Assembly: GCA_017544665.1 (NCBI GenBank)
Contig: JAFYDS010000040.1
Span: forward strand, 1-32,248
DNA: 32,248 bases
Direction: 5' to 3'
From: Clostridia bacterium
GTDB taxonomy: Bacteria; Bacillota; Clostridia; Oscillospirales; Acutalibacteraceae
Shown here: positions 29,925-32,248 of the stretch, piece after piece
How positions within the stretch are numbered: the stretch's first letter is position 1
How the letters are laid out: each line of letters begins with the position of its first letter
Made by a program: the position numbers and the translations under genes
The notes under the pieces: generated by a model
Databases searched by the model: none
What the model was told of the DNA's origin: nothing
Seen by the model: only the letters and a program-made list of their open reading frames with translations

Positions 29925-31473
29925 GGTGCCCCTCCTTTCCCTGTCCGTCGGATGCATGGTGTGCCTTGGTCATCAAAAGACCGATTTCTTCTTTCGTCGT
30001 GTTGCGTCCATCGACAATGCCGGTGATCCGCCCGCCGGAAATGACGAGGATCCGGTCGCACAACTCGGTCAGCACGTCGAGGTCTTCGCCGACGAAGACG
30101 ACCGCCACGCCGTTCTCCTTCTGCTGCGTGAGCAGGTTATAGATCAGATAGGACGAGTTGATATCCAGACCGCGGACCGGATAGGCCACCATCAGCACGG
30201 TCGGCGAAGCGGCGATCTCGCGGCCGACAAGCACCTTCTGGACGTTGCCGCCGGACAGCTTACGGACCGGGGTCTGCGCGTCGGGCGTGACGACCTGAAG
30301 ATCTTCGATGATCCGGTCGGCAAGATCGTGCGGCTCCTTGCGGCGGACAAAGACCGACTTGCCCTCGCGGTAGGACCGCAGCATCATGTTGTCGATGATG
30401 CTCATCGAGCCGACAAGGCCCATGCCGAGACGGTCCTCCGGCACGAACGACAGCCGGACGCCGAGGTTTTTGATCTGCAGCGGCGTCTTGTCGCGCAGGT
30501 CCTCCTCCGCCCCCGTCTTGGGGTTGTAGTAGATGATGCTGCCGCTCTTGAGCTGCTGCAGACCGGCGATGGACTCGAGCAGCTCCTTCTGACCGCTGCC
30601 GGAGATGCCCGCGATACCGAGGATCTCACCGGAATAGGCGGTGAAGTTGACGTTTTTGAGGATCGCACGGCCGTCGATGCTGTTGACAGAAACGTTGGTG
30701 AGCACCAGCCGCTTTTCGACGTTCTTCGGGTCGGTCCGCTCGATATTGAGGCTGATCTTCTGTCCGACCATCATTTCGGTCAGGATGCTCTCGTTCGCTT
30801 CGCTCGTGTTGATCGTGCCGATGTATTCGCCCTTGCGCAGGACCGATACGCGGTCGGAGATCTCGAGCACCTCGTTGAGCTTATGCGTGATGATGATGAT
30901 CGCCTTGCCGTCGTCGCGCATCCGGCGCAGAACGGCGAACAGCTTGCGGATCTCCTGCGGCGTCAGAACGGCGGTCGGCTCGTCGAGGATCAGGATATCG
31001 GCGCCGCGGTACAGCGTCTTGACGATCTCGACGGTCTGCTTTTCCGAAACGGACATCTGATAGATCTTTTTGGTAAGGTCGATCTCGAAACCGTATTTGT
31101 CGCACGTCTCACGGATGACCTTTGTCGCCGCCTTCAGATCATACTTGCCCTCGGTGATGCCGAGGACGATGTTTTCCGTTGCGGAAAACACGTCAACCAG
31201 CTTGAAGTGCTGGTGGATCATGCCGATCTTATAGCGGTAGGCGTCCTTCGGCGAATGGATCGACGCCGGCTTGCCTTCGATCAGGATCTCCCCCTCGTCG
31301 GGATGGTAGATGCCGGAGATCATATTCATCAGCGTGGTCTTGCCGCTGCCGTTTTCACCGAGGATCGAAAGGATCTCGTGGTTATACACGGTGAGCGAGA
31401 CATTCTTGTTCGCCACGATCTGACCGAACCGCTTTGTGATATGCCTGAGTTCAATCGCGGGTGTATTGTTCAC
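29908..31473 (-). CDS. BMP-type nucleoside ABC transporter ATPase, duplicated NBD
   Basis: A 521-aa protein with two fused nucleotide-binding domains, NupA/YufO type. NBD1 (about 5-245): Walker A GENGSGKTT (39-47), signature-like MSVSEKQTVEIVKTL, Walker B ILILDEPTAVL, His switch ITHKL. NBD2 (about 260-500): degenerate Walker A GISGSGQKEL, signature LSGGNVQKVLVGRE, and Walker B VLMVAYPVRGLDI lacking the catalytic Glu, as is normal in this family, so only one site should be fully active. Start is GTG 31473, with GGGGG about 8 nt upstream. Downstream of the binding-protein gene across two hairpins. Confidence 0.93.
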   Translation of the reverse strand: MNNTPAIELRHITKRFGQIVANKNVSLTVYNHEILSILGENGSGKTTLMNMISGIYHPDEGEILIEGKPASIHSPKDAYRYKIGMIHQHFKLVDVFSATENIVLGITEGKYDLKAATKVIRETCDKYGFEIDLTKKIYQMSVSEKQTVEIVKTLYRGADILILDEPTAVLTPQEIRKLFAVLRRMRDDGKAIIIITHKLNEVLEISDRVSVLRKGEYIGTINTSEANESILTEMMVGQKISLNIERTDPKNVEKRLVLTNVSVNSIDGRAILKNVNFTAYSGEILGIAGISGSGQKELLESIAGLQQLKSGSIIYYNPKTGAEEDLRDKTPLQIKNLGVRLSFVPEDRLGMGLVGSMSIIDNMMLRSYREGKSVFVRRKEPHDLADRIIEDLQVVTPDAQTPVRKLSGGNVQKVLVGREIAASPTVLMVAYPVRGLDINSSYLIYNLLTQQKENGVAVVFVGEDLDVLTELCDRILVISGGRITGIVDGRNTTKEEIGLLMTKAHHASDGQGKEGHHEENS

Positions 31474-31518
31474 TTGCTCTGCCCCCTGCCTTGCGCAAAC
31501 GGTGTTTGCATAAAATTC

Positions 31519-31549
31519 AAAAATACACTGTAAGGCGCAGTGTATTTTT
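31519..31549 (-). terminator. Second hairpin between binding protein and ATPase genes
   Basis: Perfect 12-bp stem AAAAATACACTG (31519-31530) / CAGTGTATTTTT (31538-31549), loop of 7. On the minus strand the 3' arm is T-rich, followed by GAATTTTATG. Partial terminator or mRNA-stabilising hairpin. Confidence 0.65.
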
Positions 31550-31564
31550 GAATCTTAAACGAAA

Positions 31565-31599
31565 AGCCGGGCGGCGCAGAAGTCTGCCTCCGCCCGGCT
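31565..31599 (-). terminator. First hairpin after the binding-protein gene
   Basis: AGCCGGGCGG (31565-31574) / CCGCCCGGCT (31590-31599) with inner GCAGA/TCTGC, followed on the minus strand by TTTTCGTTT. Strong stem with a moderate T-run, 16 bp after the stop codon. Confidence 0.75.
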
Positions 31600-31615
31600 G
31601 ATGGATCAGATTCGA

Positions 31616-32248
31616 TTAGTATTTCTCGTTGAGAAGGGTGATGCCGTCGATGCGAAGATCGAAATACGGCGCCGAACGGTACTCGGATTCATGGAAGTAG
31701 CCGTCCGCGATCACTTCGGTATCCGGAGTATAAGCTTCGTCGGTGTCAACGTCAGCCATGTAGCTGTCGAGCTTCGCGCCGTCCTTGGTGAACGCAGCGG
31801 TGTCGAACACATGGATGCTGCCGTCTTCCAGACCGGCCTTGACTTCTTCGATCTTTTCAACTGTGCCGGGGGCAGCAGCCGCTTCGTTCACGTCGGTCAG
31901 AGCCACGGAACCGGTTGCAAGCGTGCCGGTCCAGTCGGTGTCGATCTCGGTGCCTTCCATGGCGGCCTTGATGACGTATTGGATGTACGGCGTCCAGTCG
32001 ATGCGGGAGGACACGATGAAGGTGTTCGGGCAGGCGGAAACGGTGCTGCCGTTATAGGAGATGTTGGGAACGCCGGCCTTTTCGCAGGCAGTCGGAGCGC
32101 CCATGGAGTCGGCATGCTGGCTGATGAGCACGCACTTGTCGTTGATCAGCAGCGTGGCGGCTTCTTTTTCGGCGGTCTCGTCATACCAGGAGCCGGTGAA
32201 CTGCACTTCCATCGTCGCGGTCGGGCAGATGGACTTCGCGCCAAGATA
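31616..32248 (-). CDS. BMP-family nucleoside-binding lipoprotein, C-terminal part
   Basis: 210 codons of a minus-strand gene that enters from the right edge. The fragment has the BMP/TmpC/Med pattern: YLGAKSICPTATMEVQFTGS, KEAATLLINDKCVLISQHAD, CEKAGVPNISYNGS and VIKAAMEGTEID, ending DLRIDGITLLNEKY. These are periplasmic-binding-protein folds tethered to the membrane that capture nucleosides or related ligands for the permeases encoded downstream. The lipoprotein signal and N-terminal lobe lie outside the window. Confidence 0.9.
   Translation of the reverse strand, partial: YLGAKSICPTATMEVQFTGSWYDETAEKEAATLLINDKCVLISQHADSMGAPTACEKAGVPNISYNGSTVSACPNTFIVSSRIDWTPYIQYVIKAAMEGTEIDTDWTGTLATGSVALTDVNEAAAAPGTVEKIEEVKAGLEDGSIHVFDTAAFTKDGAKLDSYMADVDTDEAYTPDTEVIADGYFHESEYRSAPYFDLRIDGITLLNEKY

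Noticed and set aside
29755..31533. 592-codon plus-strand frame opposite the BMP ATPase
   Set aside because: Mirror frame of a conserved ABC ATPase; no ribosome site, low-complexity acidic/His-rich translation typical of antisense frames.

Overview
The window reads as a chromosomal stretch of a moderately GC-rich, monoderm Clostridia (Oscillospirales/Ruminococcaceae-like gut Bacillota). This inference rests on strong AGGAGG-type ribosome sites, sigma-A promoters with extended -10 boxes, a BspA-like LRR surface protein with a DUF6273-type domain, ribonuclease Y, a GPH sugar symporter and a BMP-type nucleoside ABC transporter. No rRNA, tRNA, CRISPR array, insertion sequence or phage gene was seen. 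Both ends cut through genes.

Left part (1-8.7 kb): a minus-strand pair encodes a truncated exported protein and a 1020-aa LRR surface protein. Next comes a LytTR response regulator/GHKL histidine kinase operon. Promoters of the LRR gene and of the regulator share a nearly identical layout: GAGTGAAA direct repeats of 21-bp period, set exactly 30 bp from the -10 box. This suggests the two-component system drives itself and the adjacent surface protein. A DtxR-type metalloregulator and acetate kinase follow on the plus strand.

Middle (8-19 kb): RluA-type pseudouridine synthase and RNase Y, an unrecognised membrane-anchored exported protein, a GNAT plus duplicated-flavodoxin operon, an exported alpha/beta hydrolase, and a GPH symporter plus polysaccharide lyase family 8 (PL8) operon. 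The last pair looks like capture of glycosaminoglycan or xanthan-type polysaccharide.

19.2-19.9 kb: a long structured leader with its own promoter carries the conserved core of a SAM-I riboswitch, including a compensated pseudoknot and a P1/antiterminator/terminator switch. It has an unusual ~150-nt insertion in P2 and no P4, and it controls a 97-aa protein of unknown function.

Right part (19.9-32 kb): an exported beta-propeller protein, an esterase divergent from a cytoplasmic GH20 hexosaminidase, a zinc-ribbon membrane protein, an exonuclease fused to an AlkD-like domain that has lost its catalytic residues, an ECF sigma factor coupled to a membrane partner, and the BMP nucleoside transporter (binding protein, ATPase, two permeases) on the minus strand.

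A scattered feature ties the window together: degenerate tandem repeats with a strict 7-bp period sit directly after the stop codon of four unrelated genes, three of them just before the terminator. Many promoters use TTGCAA or TTGC-type -35 hexamers with TGnTATAAT-type -10 boxes.
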